The notes below the pieces were generated by a model. It searched no databases, was not told the DNA's origin, and was given only the letters and a program-made list of their open reading frames with translations. A DNA stretch of 64,000 nt. Source: Hymenobacter actinosclerus (GTDB lineage: Bacteria; Bacteroidota; Bacteroidia; Cytophagales; Hymenobacteraceae). The first letter of the stretch is position 1; each line of letters begins with the position of its first letter. The translations under genes and the position numbers were made by a program. Shown here piece after piece: positions 41,851 to 51,014 of this stretch. The stretch is taken from the NCBI RefSeq assembly GCF_900111515.1, contig NZ_FOHS01000004.1:248001-312000 (forward strand), in the 5' to 3' direction.

Positions 41851-42537
41851 ATGAACTCCATCCTCGCCGAAGACTTACTGAACCCGCTGGTGCCGCCGCT
41901 CAAGGTGACGGACTCCACGGAGAAGGCCGCCCGCTGGCTGGAGGAATTCCATGTGGGCCAGTTGCCGGTGCTCGACGACCGCCTCTACCGCGGCCTCGTC
42001 ACCGAATCGGACCTGCTCGACCAGGACAGGGAGGGCAGCGAGGAGCGCCTGCTCGGCAGCCTGCAGCTGCAGTACGCCGATGTGCACGTGCAGCACGACC
42101 AGCATTTCTACAATATTATCGAGCTGGCCGTGCAGAACAACATCCAGCTCGTGCCCGTGCTCGACGACCAGCGCGAGTACCTGGGCGTGGTAACCATCGG
42201 CGACACGCTGGCCGCTTTCGGCAAGGTGCCGGTGGCCAGCGGGCAGCTGGGCATTTTGGTGCTTTCGATGGAGGAGCGCGACTACTCGCTCACCCAGATC
42301 AGCCGCTACGTAGAGGAAAACGATGCCAAAATCCTGAGTGCCCACGTGGCCCAGGACGAGCACGACCCCTACCGCATCCGGCTCACGCTCAAAATAAACA
42401 CGCCCAACCTGGCCCGCATCATCGCCACGCTGGAGCGGTTCAACTACTCCATCACGGCCCAGTTCAGCGGGGCCGGCGAGCCCGACGAGGACGAACAGCA
42501 GCGCTACGACGCCCTGCTGCGCTACCTCAACGTCTGA
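41851..42537 (+). CDS. CBS-domain protein
   Basis: A 228-residue protein with two CBS motifs (about 1-60 and 66-125: TEKAARWLEEFHVGQLPVLDDRLYRGLVTESDLL; IIELAVQNNIQLVPVLDDQREYLGVVTIGDTLAAF) and a C-terminal beta-alpha domain of about 75 residues resembling an ACT-like fold (LGILVLSMEERDYSLTQISRYVEENDAKILSAHV). CBS pairs bind adenosine nucleotides. The start at MNSILAEDLL is chosen because the longer frame is basic and unrelated. Its position next to nadK is conserved in the phylum and suggests sensing of the nucleotide pool; this is an inference. Confidence 0.85.
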   Translation: MNSILAEDLLNPLVPPLKVTDSTEKAARWLEEFHVGQLPVLDDRLYRGLVTESDLLDQDREGSEERLLGSLQLQYADVHVQHDQHFYNIIELAVQNNIQLVPVLDDQREYLGVVTIGDTLAAFGKVPVASGQLGILVLSMEERDYSLTQISRYVEENDAKILSAHVAQDEHDPYRIRLTLKINTPNLARIIATLERFNYSITAQFSGAGEPDEDEQQRYDALLRYLNV

Positions 42538-42551
42538 GCCGGCTGACCAGG

Positions 42552-44033
42552 GTGCTGATTTCGCTTCTGCTGGTGCTGAGCGGCCTGTTCGGGTGGGCGG
42601 CCCCATCCGTTTCGGCCGGCCCTGCCCCGGCCGGGGCGCGGCTGCTCACGGCCCCGCTGCCCGACACGCTGAGCCGCGTAGGCCCCGACAGCCTCGTGCA
42701 GGCCCAGTGCCCCGGCTATACCCGGCTGCGGGTGGGGCGGGTGCTCTTCGTGGGCAATAAGGTAACCAAGGAAGTGGTGCTGCGGGCCGAGCTCGATTTC
42801 ACTGAGGGCGACACGCTCAGCGCCGCCACCCTGGCCCGCCAGCTCGAACGCAACCGCCGGCGCCTCTTCAACCTGCAGCTGTTTCATCAGGTGTTGGTGA
42901 AGGCCGTGTGCCGCGACGGCGAGCTGACGGTCCTCTACAGCTTCCAGGAGCGCTGGTATATTTTTCCGGTGCCCATCTTCTCGCTGGCCGACCGCAACTT
43001 CCGCTCCTGGCTCGACCGGGCCGACCGCTGGCAGCGGGTCGATTACGGCCTGCACCTGGTGCGTCGCAACTTCCGGGGGCGCAACGAGCAGTTGCTGGGC
43101 AATCTGCAGCTGGGCTTCAACCGCAAATACGAGCTGTTTTATGAGGCCCCCGGCTACGGCCGCCGCCGCCGGATAGGCTTCGGAGCCGGCTACTCCTACT
43201 ACCGCAGCCACGCCCTCGACTACGCCACCAGCGCCGACCGCCTGCGCAACCTGCGCCAGGACGCGGATTTTCCCATCGAGCGCCAATACGCCACCGTGGG
43301 GCTGCGCTGGCGGCGCACCGTGCAGCTGCTGGCCGCCCTCGATGCCTCCTACCACCGCGAGCAGGTTTCCGATTCGGTTCTCTATTACAACCCCCGCTAC
43401 TTCCTCAACGGGCCGCGGCGCGAGTACCTCGAATTCAACCTCACCACCACGCTCAACCGCCGCAACACCTTCGCCTACCCGCTCAGCGGCCAGTATGCCC
43501 AGCTGCAGGTTGGCTACCGCTCGTTTCTGGACGGCCGTACCCCCGGCAGCCTCAGCGTGCGCGGCCGCTACGCCCGCTACCTGGCCCTGGGTGGTCCGTT
43601 CTATTACGCCGTGGGGGCCACTGCCCAGCTGCGCGTGGCCCGCGCCCTGGCCTACCCCGACAACCGCGCCCTGGGCTACGACCTGCTCGTGCGCGGCTAC
43701 GACGCCTACGTGGTGGACGGCCGCCGGCTGGCCCTGTTGCAGCAGGGCCTCTCGCTCCGCCTGCTCGACCTGGGCCGGGTCCGGCTTAATGGCGTGCCCA
43801 GCAGCCGTTTCAACAACATTCCGCTGGCCTTTTATTTAAATACCTTTGCCGATGTGGGCTACGTCGGGCAACGAACGGTGCCAGCCGCCAACCAGCTGCC
43901 CAACCGCCTGCTGGCCTCGGCCGGTGTTGGCCTGCACCTGGTTACCTACTACGACTGGGTGTTTACGCTCGAATATGCCCGTACCCGCGAGCAGCAGGGC
44001 GGAGTATTCTTCCGCACCCAGTTTCCCATCTGA
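42552..44033 (+). CDS. BamA/TamA-type outer-membrane protein with one visible POTRA domain
   Basis: A 493-residue protein with a signal peptide (LISLLLVLSGLFGWAAPSVSAG) and GTG start, one POTRA-like domain (about 58-140, LRVGRVLFVGNKVTKEVVLRAELDFTEGDTLSAATLARQLERNRRRLFNLQLF shown in part), and a C-terminal barrel with RRNFRGRNEQL, NRRNTFAYPLSGQYAQLQVGYR and a last strand FTLEYARTREQQGGVFFRTQFPI that lacks the usual final Phe/Trp. It is shorter than canonical BamA, which is also present at 47.7 kb, so it is probably a lateral assembly factor or transporter of this superfamily. It starts 14 bp after the CBS gene. Confidence 0.8.
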   Translation: MLISLLLVLSGLFGWAAPSVSAGPAPAGARLLTAPLPDTLSRVGPDSLVQAQCPGYTRLRVGRVLFVGNKVTKEVVLRAELDFTEGDTLSAATLARQLERNRRRLFNLQLFHQVLVKAVCRDGELTVLYSFQERWYIFPVPIFSLADRNFRSWLDRADRWQRVDYGLHLVRRNFRGRNEQLLGNLQLGFNRKYELFYEAPGYGRRRRIGFGAGYSYYRSHALDYATSADRLRNLRQDADFPIERQYATVGLRWRRTVQLLAALDASYHREQVSDSVLYYNPRYFLNGPRREYLEFNLTTTLNRRNTFAYPLSGQYAQLQVGYRSFLDGRTPGSLSVRGRYARYLALGGPFYYAVGATAQLRVARALAYPDNRALGYDLLVRGYDAYVVDGRRLALLQQGLSLRLLDLGRVRLNGVPSSRFNNIPLAFYLNTFADVGYVGQRTVPAANQLPNRLLASAGVGLHLVTYYDWVFTLEYARTREQQGGVFFRTQFPI

Positions 44034-44067
44034 TGCTGCTTAAAACCGCTCACGCTACCTTGTCAGT

Positions 44068-44961
44068 ATGAAAATAGCTATTCTGGGCAAGCCGTTTGCC
44101 GAGCAGCAGGCGCCCGTGCTGCAAGCCCTGCTCGACGATTTGGTGCGCCGCCAGGCCGAGATTCGCATCGAGCACAGCTTCCACGACTACCTCAGCCAGT
44201 ACCTGAGCATCCCCGAGGGCATCACCCGTTTCGGCCGCACCGATTCGCTGGCTGGCTGCCGCTTCGTGCTCAGCATCGGTGGCGACGGTACCCTGCTCGA
44301 TACCGTTACTTACGTGGGGGCGCTGCAAATCCCGATTCTGGGTATCAACACCGGCCGGCTGGGCTTTCTGGCCACCATTTCGCCCGACACCATTCTGCCG
44401 GCCATCGACGCGCTGTTCAAGGGCCACTTCGTTCTCGAAGACCGCAGCCTCATCCGCGTCGATACCGACCCCGACACGTTCGGCGACATCAATTTTGGCC
44501 TCAACGAGTTCAGCATCCTCAAGCGCGACTCCTCGTCGATGATTGTTGTGCACACCTATATCGATGGGGAGTATTTGAACTCTTACTGGGCCGATGGCCT
44601 GATTGTGGCCACGCCCACCGGCTCGACGGGCTACTCGCTTAGTTGCGGCGGACCGGTAATGCTGCCCCAGACGAACAATTTTGTTATTGCTCCCGTATGC
44701 CCTCACAATCTGAACGTACGGCCGCTGATTGTGCCCGACCGGAGTGTGATTTCCTTCGAAATTGAAGGTAGGAGCAACAACTTTCTGTTGTCGCTCGACT
44801 CCCGCTCCCGCACCGTCGAAGCCGGCATTCAGGTAGCCGTTCGTCGGGAAAATTTCAACGCTCAGCTAGTTAAACTCAATCAGGTCAACTTCCTGAGTAC
44901 CTTGCGCAGCAAATTGAACTGGGGCCTCGACCGGAGGAATCCTGCCGAAGTACCAGTTTGA
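44068..44961 (+). CDS. nadK: NAD kinase
   Basis: A 297-residue ATP-NAD kinase making NADP+. It has the GGDG motif (71-74) in VLSIGGDGTLLDTV, ILGINTGRLGFLATI, the NE/D segment in NEFSILKRDSSSMI and GLIVATPTGSTGYSLSCGGPVMLPQ. Length is normal. It starts 34 bp after the BamA-like gene, probably in the same run. A weak TACCTTG element lies just before the start. Confidence 0.95.
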   Translation: MKIAILGKPFAEQQAPVLQALLDDLVRRQAEIRIEHSFHDYLSQYLSIPEGITRFGRTDSLAGCRFVLSIGGDGTLLDTVTYVGALQIPILGINTGRLGFLATISPDTILPAIDALFKGHFVLEDRSLIRVDTDPDTFGDINFGLNEFSILKRDSSSMIVVHTYIDGEYLNSYWADGLIVATPTGSTGYSLSCGGPVMLPQTNNFVIAPVCPHNLNVRPLIVPDRSVISFEIEGRSNNFLLSLDSRSRTVEAGIQVAVRRENFNAQLVKLNQVNFLSTLRSKLNWGLDRRNPAEVPV

Positions 44962-45003
44962 GCCTTTTTTTGGACATTTCTTTTTTTAGTTCCCACGAAG
45001 CCT

Positions 45004-45011
45004 TACTTTTG
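45004..45011 (+). promoter_or_regulatory. -7 element of the porG-uppS-bamA unit
   Basis: TACTTTTG matches TANNTTTG exactly. Upstream is a T-rich stretch. The first start codon is 75 nt downstream, giving a leader with a short hairpin (AACTGT/ACAGTT, 45023-45041). Confidence 0.55.
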
Positions 45012-45086
45012 TCTTCGGCTGAAACTGTGATTTTTACAGTTCTCGGCTCTCTCCCCGGAACCGCTATTTTTAAATAACGCCTGAGT

Positions 45087-45977
45087 ATGAAGCAGTTTTT
45101 CGCCCTTACCGCCGCCCCGCTGTTAGCTCTCACGATGCTGGCATCGGAGGCTGATGCGCAGCAATTCAGCAAGCGTAAGCAGTACAACACGGTTGGTGTA
45201 TCGCTGAATGCCATGAACTACTTCGGTGATATCACGCCGAAGCCCAGCATTCCCAGCTTCCGGGCCGGTGCCACCCGCCCCAACATCGGGCTGACATTCA
45301 CGCGCCGCTTCCTGCCCCGGGTTTCGGCCCGCGCCTCGCTTTCCTACGGCCGCATCACGGGCTCCGACGCCAAAGCCGCTGATCAGAATGACCAGGATGC
45401 CAAGTTCCGCTACAACCGGAACATGAACTTCCGCAACGATATTCTGGAGCTGGCTGCAGTAGGTATCTTCGATCTGGTCGAAAACCGCAACAACTATATT
45501 AAGCGGCCTGACTTCGTTCCATATCTGTTCGGTGGAGTGGGCGTGATTCACCACAATCCCAAGGGTGAGAATGAAGCGGGCAATATCGTAGCCCTGCAGC
45601 CGTTGAGAACTGAGGGTCAGGCTAAGGCTTATGGACTCACGCAGATTGTAATTCCATTTGGTGCTGGTGCTCGTTACAAGCTTAACAAGAGCTTCGATGT
45701 AGGCTTGGAATTAGGCTTCCGTAAAACGTTTACCGACTATCTGGACGATGTAAGCACTAACTACGTCAGTGATGTCAGCAAGCTTAGCGGGACTGATGCT
45801 CAGTATTTTGGTTGGTATGCAACGAAGGGTACTGCCAAAGTACCGGGCACATATGACATCAGCCAGCAGGGTGGTGAAATGCGCGGCAAGAGCAACGAGA
45901 AGGACTGGTACACTACGCTGGGTATCTCGGTAAACTACATCCTCGCTCCTAAGGTCCGCAATCCTAAATTCCGGTAG
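45087..45977 (+). CDS. PorG-like (DUF6089) outer-membrane protein, first copy
   Basis: A 296-residue protein with a signal peptide (MKQFFALTAAPLLALTMLASEADAQ) and an eight-strand-type barrel: TVGVSLNAMNYFGDITPK, RPNIGLTFTRRFLPRVSARASLSYGRI, FVPYLFGGVGVIHHNP, IPFGAGARYKLNKSFDVGLELGFRKTFTDYLDDVS, DWYTTLGISVNYI. The family includes PorG, an outer-membrane part of the type IX secretion system; its place before uppS-bamA agrees. The second half is less GC-rich than its neighbours (a 60-base stretch I counted is 50%). A paralogue follows. Whether this copy serves type IX secretion cannot be shown from the window, as no other por/gld/spr gene is present. Confidence 0.8.
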   Translation: MKQFFALTAAPLLALTMLASEADAQQFSKRKQYNTVGVSLNAMNYFGDITPKPSIPSFRAGATRPNIGLTFTRRFLPRVSARASLSYGRITGSDAKAADQNDQDAKFRYNRNMNFRNDILELAAVGIFDLVENRNNYIKRPDFVPYLFGGVGVIHHNPKGENEAGNIVALQPLRTEGQAKAYGLTQIVIPFGAGARYKLNKSFDVGLELGFRKTFTDYLDDVSTNYVSDVSKLSGTDAQYFGWYATKGTAKVPGTYDISQQGGEMRGKSNEKDWYTTLGISVNYILAPKVRNPKFR

Positions 45978-46021
45978 CCATTCGTACTGGCTGTCGTATT
46001 ACCTAACTGCCAGTCAGTCTA

Positions 46022-46792
46022 ATGATAAAAGCAACCTCTTTTAAAACGCTCCTTATCGGCCTTGGGTCGGTGGGGAGTGTTTTTTTTGCCCAAGCGGCGC
46101 AGGCTCAAAACCCCGGAGCACAGACTACCAGTGAAATCGGGCTGGGCGTGGGCGGGCTGGTGTACAAGGGCGAACTGGCCCCACACTACCAGTTTCGCAA
46201 CAACCGCCCGGCCCTGACGGCTTTCTACCGCCGCGACCTTACGGGCGCCGTTACCGTGCGGGGGGCGTTAACGGGTGGTATGTTACGGGCCGACGACCGC
46301 AATGTGAAGGGCCTCAACGGCAACCAGCCGCCACTGTCGGCCTACCGCGACTCTCACTTGAAAGGGAGCCTGCTCGAACTGTCGGGTGGTATCGAATACA
46401 ATTTCTTCGACTACCACAACCGGGAGGACAAGGTCCATTTTACGCCGTACGTGTTTGTGGGAGTAGCTGGCTTCTATGCCAATACCGATGTGCAGAGCAA
46501 TGCTTTTCCGTCGTTGGATAAAAAGGCCAGTGTACTGAGTCTGGCAGTGCCGGTGGGCGTGGGGTTCAAGTACGCGCTTTCCACGCACTGGAATTTAGGC
46601 CTGGAGGTGGGAGCCCGCAAGACATTCACCGATGACCTAGACCATATCGATGGTAAAACCCGCGGGCAGACCGACGAAATCGGTAACCCCCACGACCAGG
46701 ACTGGTATTTCTACAACGGGCTGAGCATTTCGTACACCTTCTACAAAATCCACTGCCCCGATAAGCGCGACGATAAGGCAAAAAAGAAGTAA
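46022..46792 (+). CDS. PorG-like (DUF6089) outer-membrane protein, second copy
   Basis: A 256-residue paralogue of the preceding gene, 44 bp downstream. A signal peptide (KTLLIGLGSVGSVFFAQAAQA) is followed by the same barrel order: EIGLGVGGLVYKGELAPHYQFRNNRPALTAFYRRDL, VHFTPYVFVGVAGFY, VPVGVGFKYALSTHWNLGLEVGARKTFTDDLDHID and DWYFYNGLSISYTF. The shared segment with RKTFTD-LD confirms duplication; the rest has diverged well. Its C-terminus is Lys/Asp-rich (RDDKAKKK). The two may form different outer-membrane complexes. Confidence 0.8.
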   Translation: MIKATSFKTLLIGLGSVGSVFFAQAAQAQNPGAQTTSEIGLGVGGLVYKGELAPHYQFRNNRPALTAFYRRDLTGAVTVRGALTGGMLRADDRNVKGLNGNQPPLSAYRDSHLKGSLLELSGGIEYNFFDYHNREDKVHFTPYVFVGVAGFYANTDVQSNAFPSLDKKASVLSLAVPVGVGFKYALSTHWNLGLEVGARKTFTDDLDHIDGKTRGQTDEIGNPHDQDWYFYNGLSISYTFYKIHCPDKRDDKAKKK

Positions 46793-46948
46793 CCCCGGGG
46801 CTTGCAGAAGCCCAACCGGCCAACCGGCCCCCGCTACGTGCCGTGGTGGGGGCTGCTGCTTTTGGCGCGTAGTGGCCGCAGTCAGTATTACGGGGTAAGT
46901 AATGCAACCATTTACGTAACTTGCGACCTCTTTACGCAAAAAGCGCCA

Positions 46949-47695
46949 ATGGCCGTCCGGTCCGAGATTGATTCCCAAAATATTCCTGCCCACGTTGCCA
47001 TTATTATGGATGGCAACGGCCGTTGGGCCAAGCAGAAAGGCGGCTTACGCATCTTCGGCCACCAGAGTGCCATTACGGCAGTTCGGGAGACGGTGGAGGG
47101 CGCGGCCGAAGCCGGTGTGCGCTACCTGACGCTCTATGCCTTCTCGACTGAAAACTGGGCTCGCCCGGCCATTGAAGTGACGGCCTTGATGCAGCTGCTG
47201 GTGCATACCATCCGCAAGGAAACCCCCACACTGCTCAAAAACAGCATCCGGCTGCAGGCCATCGGGCAGATTCACAACCTGCCGGCCTCGTGCCAGAAGG
47301 AGCTGGCCGAAGCAATGGAGCTCACCAAAGCCGGTACCCGCATGACGCTGATCCTGGCCCTGAGCTACAGCGGCCGCTGGGACCTGGCCCAGGCCAGCCG
47401 GCGCATTGCTACGGAAGTAGCGGCGGGCCGATTGCAGCCCGAACAGGTGACCGAAGCCACCGTGGCCGGCTTTCTCTCCACTGCCGGCATCCCTGACCCC
47501 GAACTGCTCATTCGCACCAGCGGCGAACAGCGCATAAGTAATTTCCTGTTGTGGCAACTGGCCTATACGGAACTGTTCATTACCGATTTGCTATGGCCCG
47601 ATTTCCGACGCCAGCACCTCTACGACGCTCTGCGGGCTTACCAGCAGCGGGAGCGTCGGTTCGGTAAAACCAGTGAGCAGCTAACCGTTTCGTAA
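46949..47695 (+). CDS. uppS: Isoprenyl transferase (undecaprenyl diphosphate synthase)
   Basis: A 248-residue cis-prenyltransferase making the C55 lipid carrier for peptidoglycan and polysaccharides. It has HVAIIMDGNGRWAKQKG (catalytic Asp21), YLTLYAFSTENWARP, LALSYSGRWDL and the C-terminal PELLIRTSGEQRISNFLLWQLAYTELFITDLLWPDF. The start at MAVRSEIDSQ is fixed by homology. bamA follows 6 bp later, so envelope lipid and protein assembly are co-transcribed. Confidence 0.95.
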   Translation: MAVRSEIDSQNIPAHVAIIMDGNGRWAKQKGGLRIFGHQSAITAVRETVEGAAEAGVRYLTLYAFSTENWARPAIEVTALMQLLVHTIRKETPTLLKNSIRLQAIGQIHNLPASCQKELAEAMELTKAGTRMTLILALSYSGRWDLAQASRRIATEVAAGRLQPEQVTEATVAGFLSTAGIPDPELLIRTSGEQRISNFLLWQLAYTELFITDLLWPDFRRQHLYDALRAYQQRERRFGKTSEQLTVS

Positions 47696-47701
47696 TCGCA
47701 G

Positions 47702-50236
47702 ATGAGTTCTCCCTACCATAAGATTCTTCCGGTTGCCGCCCTGGCCTTTACGCTGGGCACGGCGCCGCTCACTACGGCCCTGGCCCAGGTAGCTGCGCCA
47801 GCCGCCAGTACCAATGCCGACGAGCCCCAGCGTTATACGCTGGGCGGCATCACCATCAGCGGCGCCCGCTACCTCGACCCCAACACGCTCATCGGTCTGT
47901 CGGGCCTGAAGGTGGGCGACCCCATCACTATTCCGGGGGAGGAAATCGGCCGGGCCATCCGCAAGCTCTGGGACCAGGGTATTCTGGGCGACGTGAGCGT
48001 GAGCATTGCCCGCGTGGAAGGCACCCGGGTATTCCTCGATTTCAACCTCAAGGAGCGCCCCCGGCTGTCAAAATTCGTGTTCGAGGGCATCAGCAAGGGC
48101 CAGAGCGAGGAGCTGAAAAACAAGATCAAGCTCATCCGGGGTAAGGTGGTAACCGACGCGCTGCTGAGCAACACTCGGGCCCAGGTGCGCAAGTTCTACA
48201 CCAACAAAGGCTTCCTCGACGCCAAGGTCAACATTGTGCAGCGGCCCGATTCGTCGCTGTCGAATAGCGTGGTGCTGGCCATTAACGTGGACAAAGGCCC
48301 CAAGGTAAAAATCCAGGAGATTGACTTTGTGGGCAACACGGCCTTCTCGGATGGCAAGCTGAAGGGCAAGTTCAAAAAAACCAAGGAGAAGAAGTTTCCC
48401 AAGTTCTTCAACTCGGGGAAGTATCAGGCCAAGGAATTTGCCGACGACAAGCAGAAGCTGCTCGATTTCTACAACGCCGAGGGCTACCGCGACGCCACCA
48501 TCGTGTCGGATTCGCTTACGCGGGTGGGCGATGGGCTGAAGCTGACCGTGCGGGTGGATGAAGGGCCGAAGTACTACTTCCGCAACATCAGCTGGAACGG
48601 CAACTACCTCTACGACGACAAGACGCTGGCTTCGGTGCTGGGCATCAAGGAGGGCAGCGTGTACAGCAAGGAAACGCTCGACAAGCGCCTGAACTACAAC
48701 CCCACCGGCCAAGACGTAACGTCGCTCTACATGAACGACGGCTACCTGTTTTTCAACATCGAGCCGGTGGAAACCCGGGTGGAGGGCGACTCCATCGATA
48801 TTGAAATGCGCGTAACCGAGGGCGTGCAGGCCCGGGTGAAGGAGGTCCGCATTGCGGGCAACACCAAAACCTCCGACCACGTGGTGCGCCGCACCCTCTA
48901 CACGCTGCCAGGCGACAAGTTCAGCCGCGAAAACCTGATTCGCAGTCAGCGCGAGCTGGCTACGCTGGGCTACTTCGACCCCGAGAAAATTGGCCTCAAC
49001 CCGGTGCCCAACCAGGCCGACGGTACCGTGGACATCAACTACACGGTGGAGGAGAAGCCCTCCGACCAGATTACGCTTTCGGGCGGCTGGGGCGGCTATG
49101 CCGGCTTTATCGGTACGGTAGGTCTGGTGTTCAACAACTTCTCGCTGCGCAAAGCCGCTACCCTGAAGAACTGGACGCCCGTGCCGGCCGGCGACGGCCA
49201 GCGCCTGGCCCTGAACGTGCAGGCCAACGGTCCGCAGTACCAGGCCTACTCGTTCTCGTTCACCGAGCCCTGGCTGGGCGGGCGCAAGCCCAACTCGCTG
49301 TCGGTGAGCCTGACTAAAACCGTGTTCCGTAACGGCAGCAACTTCGACATCAACTCGGGTTCGCTTAAAACCAACGGCGCCAGTGTGGCCCTGGGCCGCC
49401 GCCTGCGCTGGCCCGACGACTACTTCACGCTCAGCAATGCGCTGTCGGTTACCCAGTACAAGCTGAAGAACTACGGCAGCCTGGGTACCGATTTCTTCCC
49501 GTCGGGCACCGGCAACGCTACCAACCTCACCCTCAACACCACGCTGGCGCGTAACAGCATCGACAACCCTACATTCACGCGGCGCGGCTCCTCGCTGGCG
49601 CTGAGCGTAAACCTGACGCCGCCCTACTCGCTGTTTCCGGGTTCGCACCCCAGCGTAGTGGAGTGGGTTGAGTTCCATAAGTGGATGTTCGACGCTTCGT
49701 GGTTTACCCCAGTCGTAGGCAAGCTCGTGCTCAATACCCGGGCGCACTTTGGCTTCATTGGCAGCTACAACAGCAGCCGCCCTATCGGGCCGTTTGAGCG
49801 GTTTAAGCTGGGTGGCTCGGGTCTGGGCTACGGTGGTTCCACCAACTTTATTGCGGGCACCGAGTACGTGGGCCTGCGTGGCTACGCCGACCCCAACGAC
49901 CAGAATTCGCTGCCGGCCTCGCGGCAGGGCTCGGCGGGCGGCGTGGTGTACAATAAATTCGTGATGGAGATGCGTTATCCGGTCAGCCTGAACCCGGCGG
50001 CCACGGTGTACGTGCTCAGCTTCGCCGAGGCGGGCAACTCGTTCGAGAACTACAGCAACTACAGCCCCTACAAGCTCTACCGCTCGGCGGGCGTAGGTGC
50101 CCGTGTTTTCATGTCGGCATTCGGTTTGCTAGGCTTCGACTACGGCTGGGGCTTCGACCAGGTGCCGCGCGTAGCGGGCGGTTCGGGGCAGAAGAACGGT
50201 ATCTTCCACTTCATCATCGGCCAGCAGATTCGGTAG
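47702..50236 (+). CDS. bamA: Outer-membrane protein assembly factor BamA
   Basis: An 844-residue Omp85 protein, the core of the machinery inserting barrels into the outer membrane. A signal peptide (to about 35, TTALAQ) is followed by five POTRA-like repeats (about 40-440; ISGARYLDPNTLIGLSGLKVGDPI, IDFVGNTAFSDGKLKGKF, ISWNGNYLYDDKTLASVLG, VRIAGNTKTSDHVVRRTL), the surface-type linker VEEKPSDQITLSGGWGGYAGFIG and a 16-strand barrel ending GIFHFIIGQQIR. The substrate-exposed VFNNFSLRK and GRKPNSLSVSLT-like strands and the LGFDYGWGFD segment are typical. The first start 6 bp after uppS has a good signal peptide. Confidence 0.95.
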   Translation: MSSPYHKILPVAALAFTLGTAPLTTALAQVAAPAASTNADEPQRYTLGGITISGARYLDPNTLIGLSGLKVGDPITIPGEEIGRAIRKLWDQGILGDVSVSIARVEGTRVFLDFNLKERPRLSKFVFEGISKGQSEELKNKIKLIRGKVVTDALLSNTRAQVRKFYTNKGFLDAKVNIVQRPDSSLSNSVVLAINVDKGPKVKIQEIDFVGNTAFSDGKLKGKFKKTKEKKFPKFFNSGKYQAKEFADDKQKLLDFYNAEGYRDATIVSDSLTRVGDGLKLTVRVDEGPKYYFRNISWNGNYLYDDKTLASVLGIKEGSVYSKETLDKRLNYNPTGQDVTSLYMNDGYLFFNIEPVETRVEGDSIDIEMRVTEGVQARVKEVRIAGNTKTSDHVVRRTLYTLPGDKFSRENLIRSQRELATLGYFDPEKIGLNPVPNQADGTVDINYTVEEKPSDQITLSGGWGGYAGFIGTVGLVFNNFSLRKAATLKNWTPVPAGDGQRLALNVQANGPQYQAYSFSFTEPWLGGRKPNSLSVSLTKTVFRNGSNFDINSGSLKTNGASVALGRRLRWPDDYFTLSNALSVTQYKLKNYGSLGTDFFPSGTGNATNLTLNTTLARNSIDNPTFTRRGSSLALSVNLTPPYSLFPGSHPSVVEWVEFHKWMFDASWFTPVVGKLVLNTRAHFGFIGSYNSSRPIGPFERFKLGGSGLGYGGSTNFIAGTEYVGLRGYADPNDQNSLPASRQGSAGGVVYNKFVMEMRYPVSLNPAATVYVLSFAEAGNSFENYSNYSPYKLYRSAGVGARVFMSAFGLLGFDYGWGFDQVPRVAGGSGQKNGIFHFIIGQQIR

Positions 50237-50278
50237 CGCCAGCGGTGGGCGGGCCGCGGCCACCACTTTTTCAGCAAC

Positions 50279-50965
50279 ATGAACCACTTCGTTTTTCGCG
50301 TTTCGGCCATTTTGGCCCTGTTGTTGGTAATGCTGGGCGGTATCCCCGCGGCGCAGGCGCAGAAGTTCGGCTACGTCGACTCCGAGTTTATTCTCGGCAA
50401 GATGCCGGCTTACAGGCAGGCGCAGCAGGAGCTGAATACGCTGGCCGCCAACTGGCAGAAAGACCTGGAAAACCAGAAAGCGGAACTCGACAAGCTGCAC
50501 CGGAATTATCAGGCCGAAGAAGTCGTTCTGACGGAAGCCATGAAGAAAAAGCGCCAGGATGAAATTCTGGCCAAAGAGCAGGAAATCAAGACCAACACCA
50601 ACAAGATTTTCGGCTTCGAAGGACAGCTGTTCCGCAAACGGCAGGAGCTGACCAAGCCGGTGCAGGATGTGGTATTCGAGGCCATTGAGAAGGTGGCCAA
50701 GAAAAAGCAGCTGGCCATTGTGTTCGACAAGGCCGGCGACCTGACCATGCTTTACACCAACCCCGTGCACGACTACACCGAATTCGTACTCGAGGAACTG
50801 GGGCTGGCTTCGCCCGAAGCCAACCAGCCCGGCCAGAAGGGTCCGGTGAAAACCATTACGCCACCCACCACCCCGGCCGGCGAGGCACCAACGGCCGACA
50901 CCGAGGAGCCGGCCCCGGGCCGGCCAGCGGCGCGGCCCGCGCGCCCGGCCAGCCGAAAGAAGTAA
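50279..50965 (+). CDS. OmpH/Skp family periplasmic chaperone, first copy
   Basis: A 228-residue Skp-like protein: signal peptide (FRVSAILALLLVMLGGIPAAQA), KFGYVDSEFILGKMPAYRQAQQEL, a long coiled-coil region (AANWQKDLENQKAELDKLHRNYQAEEVVLTEAMKKKRQDEILAKEQEIKT indicated by its heptads), and a C-terminal KKQLAIVFDKAGDLTMLYTNPVHDYTEFVLEELGL. It would hold unfolded outer-membrane proteins for BamA, which ends 42 bp upstream. The last 55 residues are Pro/Ala/Gly-rich and carry no recognisable domain. Confidence 0.9.
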   Translation: MNHFVFRVSAILALLLVMLGGIPAAQAQKFGYVDSEFILGKMPAYRQAQQELNTLAANWQKDLENQKAELDKLHRNYQAEEVVLTEAMKKKRQDEILAKEQEIKTNTNKIFGFEGQLFRKRQELTKPVQDVVFEAIEKVAKKKQLAIVFDKAGDLTMLYTNPVHDYTEFVLEELGLASPEANQPGQKGPVKTITPPTTPAGEAPTADTEEPAPGRPAARPARPASRKK

Positions 50966-51014
50966 CTTTGCGCATCTAACTCTCTGACTTTTTCCTTTTT
51001 TGATGACGACCACC

